Assembly (NCBI GenBank): GCA_947683625.1
Contig: CANTUR010000057.1
Span: forward strand, 2,602,501 to 2,666,500
Reading direction: 5' to 3'
Origin: Mallotus nudiflorus
Taxonomy: Eukaryota > Streptophyta > Magnoliopsida > Malpighiales > Euphorbiaceae
Length of the DNA: 64,000 nt
The notes under the pieces were generated by a model, which worked only from the letters and a program-made list of their open reading frames with translations, did not search any database and was not told where the DNA came from. Both the position numbers and the translations under genes were made by a program. Shown one piece after another: positions 1 through 11,339 of the stretch. How positions within the stretch are numbered: the stretch's first letter is position 1; each line of letters starts with the position of its first letter.

Positions 1-170
1 TAGTTTATTTTAATTTATTTAATTAAATTCATGCTATTTTATTTGAGTTGTGCTAGATAGGGAAAATTGATTGACAGTTAGTACTTAGTACCCTTTCCTT
101 ATGGGAATGATACTCTACTTATCACTTTATTTCTTGTCATGATCCGTACACTTACGGAGTTGTGCCAACA
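1..170 (+). repeat. 5' LTR of element A (right end only)
   Basis: It ends in CCAACA directly before the PBS and is repeated near-identically at 3660-3833. The rest of this LTR lies to the left of the window. Confidence 0.85.
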
Positions 171-176
171 AATTTT

Positions 177-194
177 TGGTGCTATTGTCGAGGA
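177..194 (+). promoter_or_regulatory. Primer-binding site of element A (tRNA-Asp type)
   Basis: TGGTGCTATTGTCGAGGA is a C-to-T decayed form of TGGCGCCGTTGCCGGGGA, the complement of the plant tRNA-Asp 3' end. It lies six bases after the LTR end, as expected for minus-strand priming. Confidence 0.8.
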
Positions 195-502
195 TTGATG
201 TTATTAATATTAACATGTTTTCCATTATTGTTAGACTAGCACTTTTTTTTATTGGTCCATAATTTATCATGGATAATAATGAATTTTTTTATTAATTTTT
301 GAGGTCTATTGCATGTGATCCTGTATATAATGTAGACCATATACAATTTAATTATTTTTTTATTTTGGTTTATAATTTTTATGCAGAGAACCACAATGGA
401 GCAAATTGTCCATATTATTCATATTCACTTCCATAATCTCATTATAACGCATATTGGAGCAATTATATGAATCACACTTGAAATTATCAATAAGAACCTA
501 GG

Positions 503-1035
503 TTGAATCTTAAGATAATGTTGAAAATTTTCATTCAAGAAATAAAGAAGTTCAAAGAACGATTCTTAGAGGATAATTTAAAGCAATTCATTCAAGCACG
601 AACTAAGGCAAATCACAAATTGGAGGAGACTTTTAGGCAACATGAGGAGCATTTCATGTATATTAATTTAAAGTTAGACCAAATTGTAGAATGTCAAATT
701 GCATGCTTCCAAAAAGTTTAATTGTGTGCACCTATACATTGCTCAACACAACCACCACAAGGAGAAAGCATATAGTTGGTCAAAATGATGAAGTTTCTTT
801 TGAGTTGTGAAAAGATGTTGAGCAAGAAGACATGATCACCAAGGAAATAAAAGAAGTCTCAAAGTGTAAAAGTGAGTTTGTAGACATCAAGGATGATGAG
901 GTACAAAGTCACTCAACTCAACTTCAAGATGAATTGGATGCCATAATTGTAATAATTCTTGAAGTTATAAGGGATGAAGATGAGCCATCTATAACTAACA
1001 ATGCATATGTTCCATACTATTACAATCATATATAA
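503..1035 (+). pseudogene. gag-like remnant of element A
   Basis: Two short open stretches (503-721 and 832-1035) encode lysine/glutamate-rich, probably helical protein. The first carries FIQARTKANHKLEE, which resembles the spacer region of plant Ty3/gypsy gag between nucleocapsid and protease. A stop at about 719-721 and a frame change separate the two stretches. There is no capsid core and no CCHC zinc knuckle. Downstream the sequence passes straight to the post-integrase motif at about 1266, so everything from protease to integrase is deleted. Assignment to gag rests on composition and position and is moderate. Confidence 0.5.
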
Positions 1036-2354
1036 GGAATCCATAAAAGGTGTTGGACTGTCTGAGAACTCGCATGAAAAGTCTTACATTCTTCAAGTAA
1101 TTTTAGAACAAAAAATTTGGCAGTGGAGTTTGCAGTTTATTTTCTAGCTATAAGGGAGCCTAGAAAAAGCAAGGAAAGGAAGATAATTCTAAGAACACTT
1201 CCTCATGTTTGGTTGCACCCATGATACTACACATTCTAGGAGTCAAGCTAATGATGTAAAATCAGCACTTGTTGGGAGGTAACACAATGTGTTTTGATTT
1301 ATTTCTTTTGTTTAAGTTTATTTAGTTTGATTTTCTCTTTTATTTTTCTTATTTTTCATTAGTTTATTTTGTAGGTCATCCAACATTTGGAAAAAAGCAT
1401 AAAAAGGAGAAAATGCTTACTTGGGAAGTCCTTATTTTTTTTTAATTTTAATATTTTTTTTCATTGAGGACAATGCCATAGATAAGTATGGGGGAGGATG
1501 CTAAATGTTAGGATTTTTTTTATATTTGTGTGTTTTATTTATTTTTGCACGTGTATTAGTTAAAACAATAAAGTTAAAAATGAAAAATTACAAAATGATA
1601 AGATTCATTAACTTTCAACTCAGTTTCTCCATATTTATTGTGATGCTTGTCCATTGAACTTTTTGTTTTTATTTTATAAGAAATTGAAGCTCTTTTGCTA
1701 TTAGAGAGTGACAATGTATAAATGTGCATTTTCAATCAATTATCAAAATATTGAATGAATTATTAATTAAGATAGTTGAACATAGTCTTTATATATGAAT
1801 AATTTAGTTTTTATGAGCTAAGCATAAACTTGGAGATGAAATTGAGCTTAATTTTAGGAGAGAATGCATTTTTTTTTTAATTTTAGTTAAAAAAAACCTC
1901 TATTTTTCTTAGTAGGAGCAATATTTAAATTCAAATATTTTGTGCTTTGAATATACTCCAATGCTCTAATTAGAGTAAGAGTATCCAAAGGATCTACTTG
2001 GCGGTATCCTTGCTTAGTAATATAGGAACGATGGGGGATTACTAAAAGTATGAAGATCATATTTGAGAGATAAAAAAAAAGATGTTGTGAAATGGAGGGT
2101 AAAATACATTCACAACCAATATTTGTTTTTAATGGAATTACAAACTTTGACGCTTTTTTTCTTGAGTTTTTTTCAATGGATTGCAAAAAGTTAAGTTGGG
2201 TTATGATTAGTAAATTGTTTGTATATGATGTACTTATATCTGATTATCTTTTTTACTAAATATTTTTTAGTCTTGGCATTGTCGACTTGCATATCTTAGA
2301 AGTTATAACTTTTTGATTATGATTGAGCTAGTATTTAAAATTTAAAATTTGATT
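1036..2354 (+). other. Non-coding 3' region of element A
   Basis: No gene is seen. Three landmarks match the complete Athila element. A post-integrase motif at 1266-1291 (cacttgttgggaggtaac) parallels the one at about 35028. A purine-rich AAGTATGGGGGAGGATG at 1484-1500 parallels 35816-35829. A segment at 1954-1994, centred on the palindrome CTCTAATTAGAG, parallels 36891-36930. The rest is AT-rich. Confidence 0.65.
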
Positions 2355-2393
2355 TTTGCTTGTGGACAAGTAAAGCTCGAATATGGGGATATT
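2355..2393 (+). promoter_or_regulatory. Stem-loop and polypurine tract of element A
   Basis: TTTGCTTG (2355-2362) can pair with CAAGTAAA (2367-2374) around a four-base loop. A purine-rich stretch, AATATGGGGATAT, follows up to the LTR start. This is the usual primer site for plus-strand synthesis. The same arrangement precedes the 3' LTR at 37293. Confidence 0.7.
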
Positions 2394-3833
2394 TGTTGAG
2401 TGTAATTTTATACTTATTCTAGAGTTGAATTTTAATCAATAATGAATAGTAATTAATAATAATTGAGAAGAATTTTGGTTTAATTAGGCATTTTGTTTAG
2501 ATTAGACCTTCATTATAGTTTCTTATTTAATCTTAGTCTATTTAAGAGTTTTATTTGATTTTAATGAGGATTTCCCCTATTTTGTAGGAAAGATTAATAA
2601 GGAAGCCTAGTTAATTAAGGAGAGCTAGACAAGACCTCATTTGGAAACATTTGTGCCAAATCACTTATTAAAGAGTGTTCAAGAGTCATGGGACGAATCA
2701 CAGTCATGCCTCAAGTCATGCTCCCCTCTGAATAAATTGAAACAATTATAAAAGCTCATCACCACTTCCCTTATGACTGTGAACCAAGTGGTGATAAACA
2801 AGATGTGTCACAGTCATGAGTGAAACGGTGACAAGCAAAAGAAGTTTACTTTTTAGAGGAAACTTAAAAATTCAAGTCAAATTAGGTTTCCATTGAATTT
2901 GTAATATAAAAGGGGGATAAAAGTGGGGTTTTTATTCATTCCTTATTAGGGAGAATCATTCTTATTCAGACGAAACTTCCTTTTTAAGAATTCAAGTGCA
3001 AGTAGGTTTTCCATTAGATTTTTCCTATAAAAGGGGATATAATGGAGCTATTAGGGCCAAAAAGTGGGGCACACCACTACTAAGAAGGTAAAGTGTAGAA
3101 TTGAAGAACTTAATAAGGATTAAAGGTTGAAGCGTGCTTTTAACGAGTTTTATCTTTCCTTTTTCTTCTTTTCTTATGAATAGCTAAAATAAGTAGAGTT
3201 TGATTTTGGAGTAGCAAATTAATACTTGTTAGGATTCTTATTATTGATTTGATTTTCAGTTAATTTTATGAGTTGTGCTTTATATTTTGTGTTCAATTAA
3301 GGGCCTGATTGTTTGCATGTTTATGGGGAAATTGCTATCAATGAAAGTTGAGTAATTTGCTAGCTTAAAACTTATAAGACTTAGGAACCTCGATCACAAA
3401 AGTAGATGAATCCTTCATGGATCAATAAATTGCTAAGAACTTAATAAGCCCTAATGAATAGACTTGACCATGAAAATAGGCAGTAATTAGCTTTGGCATG
3501 CTTGAATGATCTCAAAAGAGACTTTAGGTAATTTAGAGTAGTTTACCCTTAATTGTGATCATTGAAATAGTTGAATTTAATTTCAAAATTCAAGTCCTAA
3601 CTAGTGTAACAAACCCAATCCCTAGTTTATCCCCATTGATTTAATTAGATTAATTAGAGTAGATAGTTTATTTTAATTTATTTAATTTAATTCTTACTAT
3701 TTTATTTGATTTGTGCTAGATAGAGAAAATTGATTGACATTTAATACTTAGTACCCTTTCCTCGTGAGAACAATGCTTTACTTCTCACTTTATTACTTGT
3801 CATGATCCGTACACTTGGGAAGTTGTGCTAATA
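2394..3833 (+). repeat. 3' LTR of element A
   Basis: It starts TGTTGAG after the PPT and ends at the equivalent of CCAACA (here CTAATA, two C-to-T changes); 1440 bp. Its last ~170 bp match window positions 1-170. The bases after it, GTTGT (3834-3838), would be the right target duplication. Confidence 0.8.
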
Positions 3834-3862
3834 GTTGTTAAACCAATTTTCTTAGAATTTAA

Positions 3863-4367
3863 CTATAAAATGATAATTATATCACTTACATAAAAATATA
3901 AAATGCTTAATTTTAATTTTATATAATTAAAATATTAATTAAATACCAATTAATTAGTATTAGTTTTAAAATATCTCCACTTAAATAATAAATTAAATAT
4001 TTATGTTGCATTAAAAAATTTAATCAAATAAACTCTCTTTCTAATTTTGATTCTTTATTTGAATTGTTAGTTTCAATTGTTGGGTATACAAATCAAATTA
4101 TTGAAAATTATTAATTTTATTCATAAATATAATTAATTTACTCAATAATCTAAACTACCAATTCAAATAAAAATCAAATTTTACAGTTAAAAAGAGAATT
4201 TAATTGGTTAATTTTTCATAATATTTTAAGTTGACATTCAAGTAAAGATATTTTAAAATTGGAAGTAATTAATTGTTATTTGATTAAAATTTTGATTATA
4301 TTAAAATTAAAATTTGCTATTCTATTTCTTATTAAAATATTTTTTAATGAAATTATCATTTTTATAG
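3863..4367. mobile_element. Foldback (MITE-like) element
   Basis: The left arm (3863 to about 4090, starting CTATAAAATGATA) is the imperfect reverse complement of the right arm (about 4130-4367, ending TATCATTTTTATAG). The match continues through internal landmarks: GAATTGTTAGTTT at about 4061 against AAACTACCAATTC at 4152-4164, and AATATCTCCACTTAA against its complement near 4233. The loop is about 40-50 bp and there is no coding capacity. This is the structure of a small foldback or MITE-type DNA element. I could not fix its target duplication. Confidence 0.6.
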
Positions 4368-4819
4368 TGAATTAATGATACTTTATTTTAACATATATTT
4401 TGTTGAACAATTAATTTAATAATAAAAATATATTTTGTGAATTTTAGGGGCAAGTGATATAGTATATTCAAATAAAGGGACAAATATTATAATATATTCA
4501 AATACATGGGGCAAATAACTATTTACTTGATAATTGTTATTTCAGTTAAAGTAATTGTGATGTAAAATTTGATGAAATCGACAAATAGCGTAATTTTGCA
4601 AAGTAGAAGGGGAATGTAATATAAATTTTAAGTGTCAAGTACCAAATTGTATAATACAACAAACCACAATAGACAAACAGTAATTCACTCTTATTTTAAT
4701 TATTGAATCCATAATTATTCTCATTGGCTTAGATCTTTTTCTAAATTGGCAACTAGCAATTCACACTTTTTAAAACAATTATTTAAAATATACTTTTAAT
4801 TTATAATATTACTTTTTGA

Positions 4820-4882
<63 letters not shown>

Positions 4883-5170
4883 TGTGTGTGTGTGTATGTG
4901 TGTGTGTGTGTGATTTTTTACAATTTTTAGTAAAATTATATTTATGAAAAATTATTTTTAATATTTTAAAAAAATATGATCAAAATACTTCATAAACAAT
5001 TGACATATTAGTAAAATTTATTACAATAAGCATAAATAATAATAGAATGATCTAAAATAAATTTTAAAATAGAGAAGTTTTTACATTTATTAGATGGTTT
5101 TATTTTACTTTTAAATATAAAATTTCTAATTTTTGAAATTAAGTATGTAATTTTTGGTTTTAATAAAAAG
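4368..5170. other. AT-rich spacer
   Basis: No gene is seen. It holds a short direct repeat near 4446-4515 (two ~36-bp copies containing ATAGTATATTCAAATA-like sequence) and the microsatellite listed separately. The rest is unassigned A/T-rich sequence. Confidence 0.5.
4819..4912. repeat. (TA)n(TG)n compound microsatellite
   Basis: About ten TA dinucleotides run directly into about 35 TG dinucleotides, interrupted twice by TA. The tract can adopt alternating purine-pyrimidine structure and is probably variable in length. Confidence 0.95.
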
Positions 5171-6487
5171 TGTGGGTAAAGGGATAGGAAGTCATTTCCA
5201 ACACAACACTGTTATAATACAAATTAGCATAGTTCTTTAGGGTAGTTATAACTTAATTTTCTTTAGTTTTTAATTGTGTCTGTTTATGTTTTTATGCATT
5301 ATTCCTATTTATTTTGTTTATGTTGTTCTTATGTTAATTTTGTATTTTGTAGGTTTTCTTAGGCTTAATTCATGCATGGAAGTGTATTTGCATTAATGAG
5401 AATGAAGTATGAGGTATGAAAAGTTGAAAGGAGGCTCTAAATAGGGGTGACGACTTGGCACATTGTTGCCAATCGTGATAGCAAGCCTTAGTGCTAACTC
5501 GTCACACCTATGCTGAGTTGTCACCAACCAAAGGATAAAGTCAGAGACTGTGCTGACCCATCACACTAGTGCTGAGTTGTGACCGAGCCATTCATTACCA
5601 TGTCAGCATAGTGGTGCTGACTTTTCCTTCACACCCCTTTAAGGCACCTTTTCCCATTTACATTTATTCTAAAGGAAGAGATTAGAGAGTTTATTATTAG
5701 AAAAGATATCAAGTAACTACTTAGAAAGGATTGGATATTTCATCAACATAGTTTTTAACTCTTTTTCTTTTTTCATATATTTAGTTTACTTTATGTTTAT
5801 CAATATGTTTCTTGACCAATTTCATGTTTATTAGAATTGCAGGGATGAATTGACTTTATGAACTACATCTTTATTTTCTTTATAATACATGAACATTTTG
5901 ATTTTAATTTAGTGCTTAATGATATTTTCTATGCCTGATCGCCATGTATGATGCATTAATCAAGGGTTCGTAATGAGAGTTTGAATTTTTTATGGAAACA
6001 CAATTGAATTCACTTAAAGGATAGAAAAGTACCTAGAGGCAAAAAATTGACTTTGAGGGGTCAAGGAATTGGCATGGAACTTCATGGTTTTTGTTTATCT
6101 TTATAATGAGACAAGAGTGCTTATAGACTCTAAACGAAAATACCCTTATTTGACAATGAGAGTTGCCCTTAAGGATTTTAGGTCATATTCTCCAGTCATT
6201 GCATGTTTTTATTAATTATTATTGTTCTTTGGTTAATTCTAAATTATAGTTCTAATGAACATTAATTAAATTTCTTGTTAGATAATTTAGATTAGATAGT
6301 GTAATTAATAATTCTTTAGTAACTTTAGATTTAGTTAGCACCATTCAATATCTTCTATTATAATATTCTGCCTATCCTTCTAACTATCTATTTAGTTAAG
6401 ATAAAATTGCTCCAAATTCCCTAATGTTTGACACCTTACTTACTTTATACTTAGTCTTGGAGACTAAGGTATTATATTTAACCCACA
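5171..6487 (+). repeat. 5' LTR of element B
   Basis: The right end is fixed by the PBS and reads AACCCACA. The left end is proposed at TGTGGGTA (5171) because it forms the matching terminal inverted repeat; 1317 bp. No second copy exists in the window to confirm the left end, and a start near 5209 is possible. Confidence 0.5.
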
Positions 6488-6495
6488 TTAAATTT

Positions 6496-6513
6496 TGGTG
6501 CCATTGCTCGGGA
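6496..6513 (+). promoter_or_regulatory. Primer-binding site of element B (tRNA-Asp type)
   Basis: TGGTGCCATTGCTCGGGAA aligns to TGGCGCCGTTGCCGGGGA with three substitutions and one inserted base, eight bases after the LTR end. Confidence 0.7.
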
Positions 6514-6799
6514 ACCTTTTTTTATAATTTTTATTAACTTAGGATAGAGAAAAGTTATGTTAGGCTTTAATTATGTATTTATTTTTATAATTTATTATTT
6601 ACTTAATTATGATTGTTTGATTTTGATTTTACTCTACATGACGCTTACTAGATGTGCTAGTGACAACATTCTTTACTTTGATCCTGAAATTGAATTGATT
6701 TTATGCACTTTATATAGGGAATAAAGACATAGAAGAGTGAATTAAAAGGAATTGAATAATATAGTAGAACTAGTAAGATGAACATTAGGTAATTTTGTT

Positions 6800-8520
6800 A
6801 TGCCCAACATCACGGGTAGTTTTGGAGGGATTATGGCTCCATATATTGCTAACAATAACTATAAAAATAAGCCAATCATCATTCAAATGGTGCAAAACAA
6901 TCAATTTGGAGGTTTACAAGGAGAGGATCCATATGCTTATATATTGAATTTTTATAATGTTTGTGCAACATTCAAGATCAATTGAGTGATTGATAATGCA
7001 ATAACACTAAGAATTTTCCCATTTTTGGTCAAGGATAAAGCATAACTTTGGCTTGCTAGTTTGCTAAATGAATCAATAACAACATGGGACCAATTGAAGC
7101 AAGCATTTCTCCATAAATATTTTCCACCACACAAGACCACCAAGTTTTGTAATATGATCAAAAATTTCAAGCATAATGAAAGTGAGACAATCTATGTAGC
7201 TTAGGAGAGGTTCAAGAAACTTTAAAGGTAATGCCCATACCATGGTTTACTGGATTGGATTATCCCTTAAATTTTCTATAATGGGTTGATAGAAAAGAAT
7301 AAGAATATTATCAATATAGCCTCAAATGGAAAATGGATGGATAAAATAGCTAGGGAAGTTGTTACTTCACTTGAAGAAATTGAATCTCAAGGGTACATGG
7401 GAGATGAAACAACAATGGAAAAAGCAAAAGGAGTTTTAGAGCTTAACACCATTAACTTATTAACATATTAGTTAGATGCTCTCACTAATATGGTAAGTAA
7501 AACTCAAATTAATTATATAGAAAGTACTAATGTTATTTGTGAGTTTTGTGGAGGATCTCATTCATATTCTTAATGTCATGTGAGTACTAATGAGGATGTA
7601 AGTTATGTATAAGGAGATTTTAACAAAAGAATGGGGCTAAACTCCAACTTTTATAACCCTCAATGGAGAAATCACCCTGGATTTTCATGGTCAAATCCAT
7701 CCTCTCAATTAAACTAAACATTTGACCCAAACACCAAACCACAAAACCCACATAGATTTCCCATTAGACAATAAGCTTTCAACCTTACACAACCTAAATC
7801 CAACCTTGGAACCCTTATAGAGTAATTCATTAATAAACAAATGACCATCAACAAACAAGGTGAGGATTAATTTAAGCAAATTTACTCCAAACTTGAACAA
7901 CTTGCCACTTAGAATTGCATCTTTGAAACTTAAATTGCTCAACAACCCTCTTCCTCCAACTCTAAACCTTTGGAAAAGCTACCAAGCTGACTAGAGTTTG
8001 CACTAAAAGAGAATTACCAAGCAATCACTTTGAGGAGTCATAAGGAAGTTGACAGTGTTGCTAATAAGAATAAGAGAGTGGTTAATGATGATGATGAAGT
8101 AAAGACTGAAGCTAGTAAAGGGAATGATGATGAGGTTATTAGTGGTAAGGATAATATTGAAGGTACAAAGAAGGCTAAAAAGGGAGACACCATACCACCT
8201 AAGGTAAATTTCAAAATGCTTCCTTTCCCCTAAAGGTTCATTAAATGTAGCTTAGATAAGAAATTTGGCAAATTCCTTAATTACCTTAAGGAAATCACCA
8301 TTATCGTACCATTTATAGATGCCAATAAAGACATGCCAGCATATGGTAAGTTTTTGAAGGATATAATTAGCCATAAGAACAAGTTTGAAGATTGTGGGTT
8401 AGTTTCTATTGTTCAAGAATCTAAGGCTATATATTCTAAGTCTCCACCAAAATTGAAGGATCTTGGTTGCTTTACTATTCCTTGTATTATTGGTACTACT
8501 CATTTTAAGAAGGCTTTTAT
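6800..8520 (+). pseudogene. gag of element B (broken)
   Basis: The reading frame can be followed through many stops. A capsid segment runs from about 6895 (FGGLQGEDPYAYILNFYNVC) through LWLASLLNESITTWDQLKQAF and KYFPPHKTTKF, the standard plant Ty3/gypsy capsid signature. A degenerate CCHC knuckle follows near 7537 (CEFCGGSHSYS then stop then C), then NPQWRNHPGFSW. A basic/acidic linker (8030-8233) and PAYGKFLKDIISHKNK (about 8335) lead into protease. At least ten stops, several at positions where the family has Gln or Trp, rule out function. Confidence 0.85.
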
Positions 8521-8900
8521 ATAATATAGGTGCTAATATTAGCCTTATACCTTACTCCTTTTATAAAAGGTTGGATTTGGAAGAACTTAAGCCTACTAAT
8601 ATATGTTTTTCCATGGTAGACAAATCTATTAAATATCCACTTGGTATTCTTGAAAATGTTCCAACAAAAGTGGGAAAGTTTGTGATACTAGTTGATTTTA
8701 TTATATTGGATACAGAGGAAGATCTTAAAATCCTAATTTTTTTAGGGAGACTATTCTTGATGACAGTAGGAGCAATCATTGACATGAAGAGATGAATGAT
8801 TACATTGGAAGTAGACAATGAGCATATGGAATTTGATGTATTTAAAATAATGAAGTCTACACCTATATTGGAAGTAGAATTAATACAATTGACATTATAG
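8463..8900 (+). pseudogene. Retroviral-type aspartic protease of element B (active site lost)
   Basis: The frame opens at 8463 after a one-base shift relative to gag. It reads ...LLYNIGANISLIPYSFYKR, where the family has CDLGAS or CDSGAS; the catalytic Asp position now reads Asn. The C-terminal strand survives as ILIFLGRLFL, for the usual PLILGRPFL. The protease would have cut the Gag-Pol polyprotein. The copy is dead by both frameshift and active-site loss. Confidence 0.8.
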
Positions 8901-9079
8901 ATGAATGCATTGATGAAGTAATACATGAATGTTTAAGCCAGGACCCTATTGAACGAAACACCATGCAAGAAGCTAGTGTGAGATCCTTGGAGTTTACTCT
9001 ATACCTTCCTCTTTATAGGACTTCAAGATTTAAATCTTTAAGTAAGGATGATGATCCAATATCTACTCAATAATATGAA

Positions 9080-9333
9080 GAAGGAAAGCTAGAGCTCAAG
9101 CATTTACCAATAAATTTAAGATATGCATTTCTTCACTCTAACTTTAAATTTCCATTTATTATGAATTCTCTTGTGCTTAATAATAATATTTATGCTTTTG
9201 TGTGATGTGTTACTTAGTCATAGGGTTGCTATTGGATATTCTATAAATGATTTGAAAGGTATTAGCCTTAATTTATATATGCATATAATTCTTTTAAAGG
9301 ATGGTGCTAAGCCTTCCATTGAAGGTCAAAGGC
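9080..9333 (+). pseudogene. N-terminal reverse transcriptase remnant of element B
   Basis: The fragments LKHLPINLRYAFLHSN (about 9096) and then, after frame changes, HRVAIGYSINDLKGISLN and KDGAKPSIEGQRR match the linker and first RT motif of Athila-type pol. Homology ends at QRR, about 9333. What follows is unrelated, which marks a deletion or insertion breakpoint. Confidence 0.75.
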
Positions 9334-9638
9334 GGTATGAGCGACCTCTCCTCCTTTTTGCTTTTAGACAATGGTATGTTTTTATGGGACATTATCTAGG
9401 TCTTTCCATTCTCAAGGGATATGGCAACTTTACCGAATAGGGAAAAATGATTGGTCTGAAAGGGATGAGATGCTTTTGATTTTATGAAGTCACCACTTGA
9501 TTTTTAGAAAATCGGGAAAAGGAAGGGACAACATTGGGTCATTCAATGAGTATTGTCCTTAGGGGAGATTTTTGGGTTTAGGGGATCACATCTACTTTTT
9601 GATTATTTCTTATTATATGATATTTAATGTATAGCTAC
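9334..9638. other. Unassigned junction sequence
   Basis: It lies between the element B breakpoint and the LTR of element C. A stretch at about 9486-9530 (aagtcaccacttgattttt...) recalls the gagtcgccacc motif seen in minus-oriented Tat LTRs at 58074, so it may be an LTR scrap. I see no reliable gene. Confidence 0.3.
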
Positions 9639-11158
9639 TGTAACACCCTAGTTTTAGTAATGATAGTTTGTATAGTATTCATATAGTACATCAGATAATG
9701 GAAGATAATAAAGCTAAAAGTTTAATTATTACATCACTTTCCTAATAAAATACATATGAAAAGGAAAAGATTATAGAAAAGTAAATCTAATTTTGATATG
9801 ACTGATCCGCAAGATTAACATGACTATTAACATAGCCTACTAGATTTCATGAATAATAGGATGATCATGCATGCTGGTAGTGATTATTTATGCTATGATG
9901 ATGTATGAAGGATGGATAAGGTCATCACTAGACCAAGAGCATGATGACTCTATTATGGGATATGAACTTATCATATTATTGGTATTTATTATGTGATTTC
10001 ATGATCTTAGAAATAGAGGATGCAAAATGATAATATGAAACAAGTACAATAGCATTTATTATTCATGTAGTATGCAAGATTTCCAGTCTCATCACATAAG
10101 CATAACGGTATTCCCAAATGTTTGCGACAATAAAATAAAAATGCTAAAATAATTGTGTGCTCCTTAAACTCGAGTGAACTTATGTGGGTTTTAAAGCTTT
10201 AGCTTCAAGAGAATATCAAGCTTTCATCATCGAGTGGTTCAAAATGACAATAGAATGATGCTAGATTATATACCTTTGAAGTGTGCTTTGATAAAGATGA
10301 GGCTTGGTTTGGTGGAAAAGTGATTTAACAACCTAAGAGAAAGGCTATGGGAGAGTAAAAAATATATGGAAAGGGGTTTCCAGCTCTTTTAATCAGACTA
10401 ATTTTTGAGTGTGTGTGTTTCCACTTCCTCCTTCTCCAAAATGGATTGTGAAGCAGTATATTTATAAGGAAAATTGGGTAGAATAGGGTGGTATAGGCAT
10501 CATCATCCGTGCATATCGAGGATTATGCACATGGCCATGCCAAGAGCTTATGGCTGCACATAGTGTGTGTATGGCCACACACCTGATGTATGGTTATGCG
10601 CGCATGCACGTGATCCATGTGCACTTTGGCCTTCCACACACACTTCCTGGGTTTTATGTATGCTATTTTAAGGTTGTTTCCTAGGGATTTTAGGCCTTCC
10701 AGATGCATTTTCATTTTGCCAAATTCACCTTTAATTTTTAGCATATGACACTTTTGAGCAATACGCATTGATCCTTGGGTTGTGTTGGACCATTCCAGGA
10801 CCACTTCTGAAGGTTTTGGTGCCTTTTAGATGTGTTTCCAAGGTTCATTTTATCAAAATTGATTTATATTTTTCATAAAGGTGGATCTTAGTCTAACAAA
10901 GTGCACACCGACCCAATGAGCTCAGTATTTTGAGAAGAGTTTTCTCGAAATAAACCTCTCATTATTTTGATAATTTGTATTTTGTAAGGCTGGGGCATAA
11001 CTTAATGGTTCAATGATCAATTTTGCACAATGGTGGGGTCGATTAGGTTTTTAAGGTTGCACACTTCAGAGGTGTTATGAACGAGCAAACTCTAGTGATC
11101 TCAGGGATTTATTTTATCATTAGACCTTTTTAGAGGCAGTCAAATTTAAGGTATGATA
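9639..11158 (-). repeat. 3' LTR of Tat-like element C (minus orientation)
   Basis: Read on the minus strand it starts TATCATACC right after AAAGCAAAGGGCAAC, which matches the PPT-LTR junction of element E (GGGGCAAC then TATAAACACCC). It ends GGGTGTTACA at 9639; 1520 bp. A minus-strand TATA box (TATAAATA, plus 10459-10466) followed by an A/G-rich leader supports the orientation. The sequence differs from the E and D/F LTRs. Only one copy is in the window, so the ends are inferred. Confidence 0.55.
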
Positions 11159-11173
11159 GTTGCCCTTTGCTTT
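11159..11173 (-). promoter_or_regulatory. Polypurine tract of element C
   Basis: On the minus strand, AAAGCAAAGGGCAAC directly precedes the LTR start. It shares the GGGCAAC ending with the PPT of element E. Confidence 0.55.
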
Positions 11174-11339
11174 ATGTGTGTTGCATAGCCACCTAGCGCT
11201 AGTGTCAATACATGTGAAGCAAATACAAAGATAAAAAAAATTTTTAGTAGGGATAGAAGTACTTACCTATGGGTTGTCTTTAGACATATTATTAAGATTT
11301 AACTGTTGTTGTTGTGTTTTGTTTATTGCTATTGTCCTG

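Larger units (their letters stand above)
1..3833 (+). mobile_element. Non-autonomous Athila-like LTR retrotransposon A (5' end outside window)
   Basis: The first 170 bases repeat, with small changes, at 3660-3833, so they are the right ends of a 5' and a 3' LTR. Between them lie a tRNA-Asp type PBS, a short gag-like coding remnant, a long non-coding 3' region and a polypurine tract. No protease, RT, RNase H or integrase homology is visible in the ~2.2 kb interior, so the element could only have moved with enzymes supplied in trans. Athila affinity is inferred from the PBS type and from motifs shared with the complete Athila element at 28159-38632. The LTR ends are TGTTG...CAACA-like; the 3' copy has decayed to CTAATA. 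The left target duplication is outside the window. Confidence 0.8.
5171..9333 (+). mobile_element. Truncated Athila-like LTR retrotransposon B
   Basis: The order is LTR (5171-6487), tRNA-Asp type PBS, gag with capsid and nucleocapsid relics, aspartic protease, then the first residues of reverse transcriptase, where the element stops abruptly at about 9333. Neither the rest of pol nor a 3' LTR is present. Many stops interrupt every module, so the copy is old and inactive. Confidence 0.75.

Noticed and set aside
1887..2186. 99-codon minus-strand frame in element A
   Set aside because: It overlaps the conserved non-coding 3' segment; it has no recognisable domain and no equivalent open frame in the nested Athila.
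8561..8926. 121-codon minus-strand frame
   Set aside because: It is a shadow of the protease gene on the plus strand.
10523..10804. 93-codon minus-strand frame
   Set aside because: It lies in the LTR of element C over CATGCACG-type palindromes and has no protein features.
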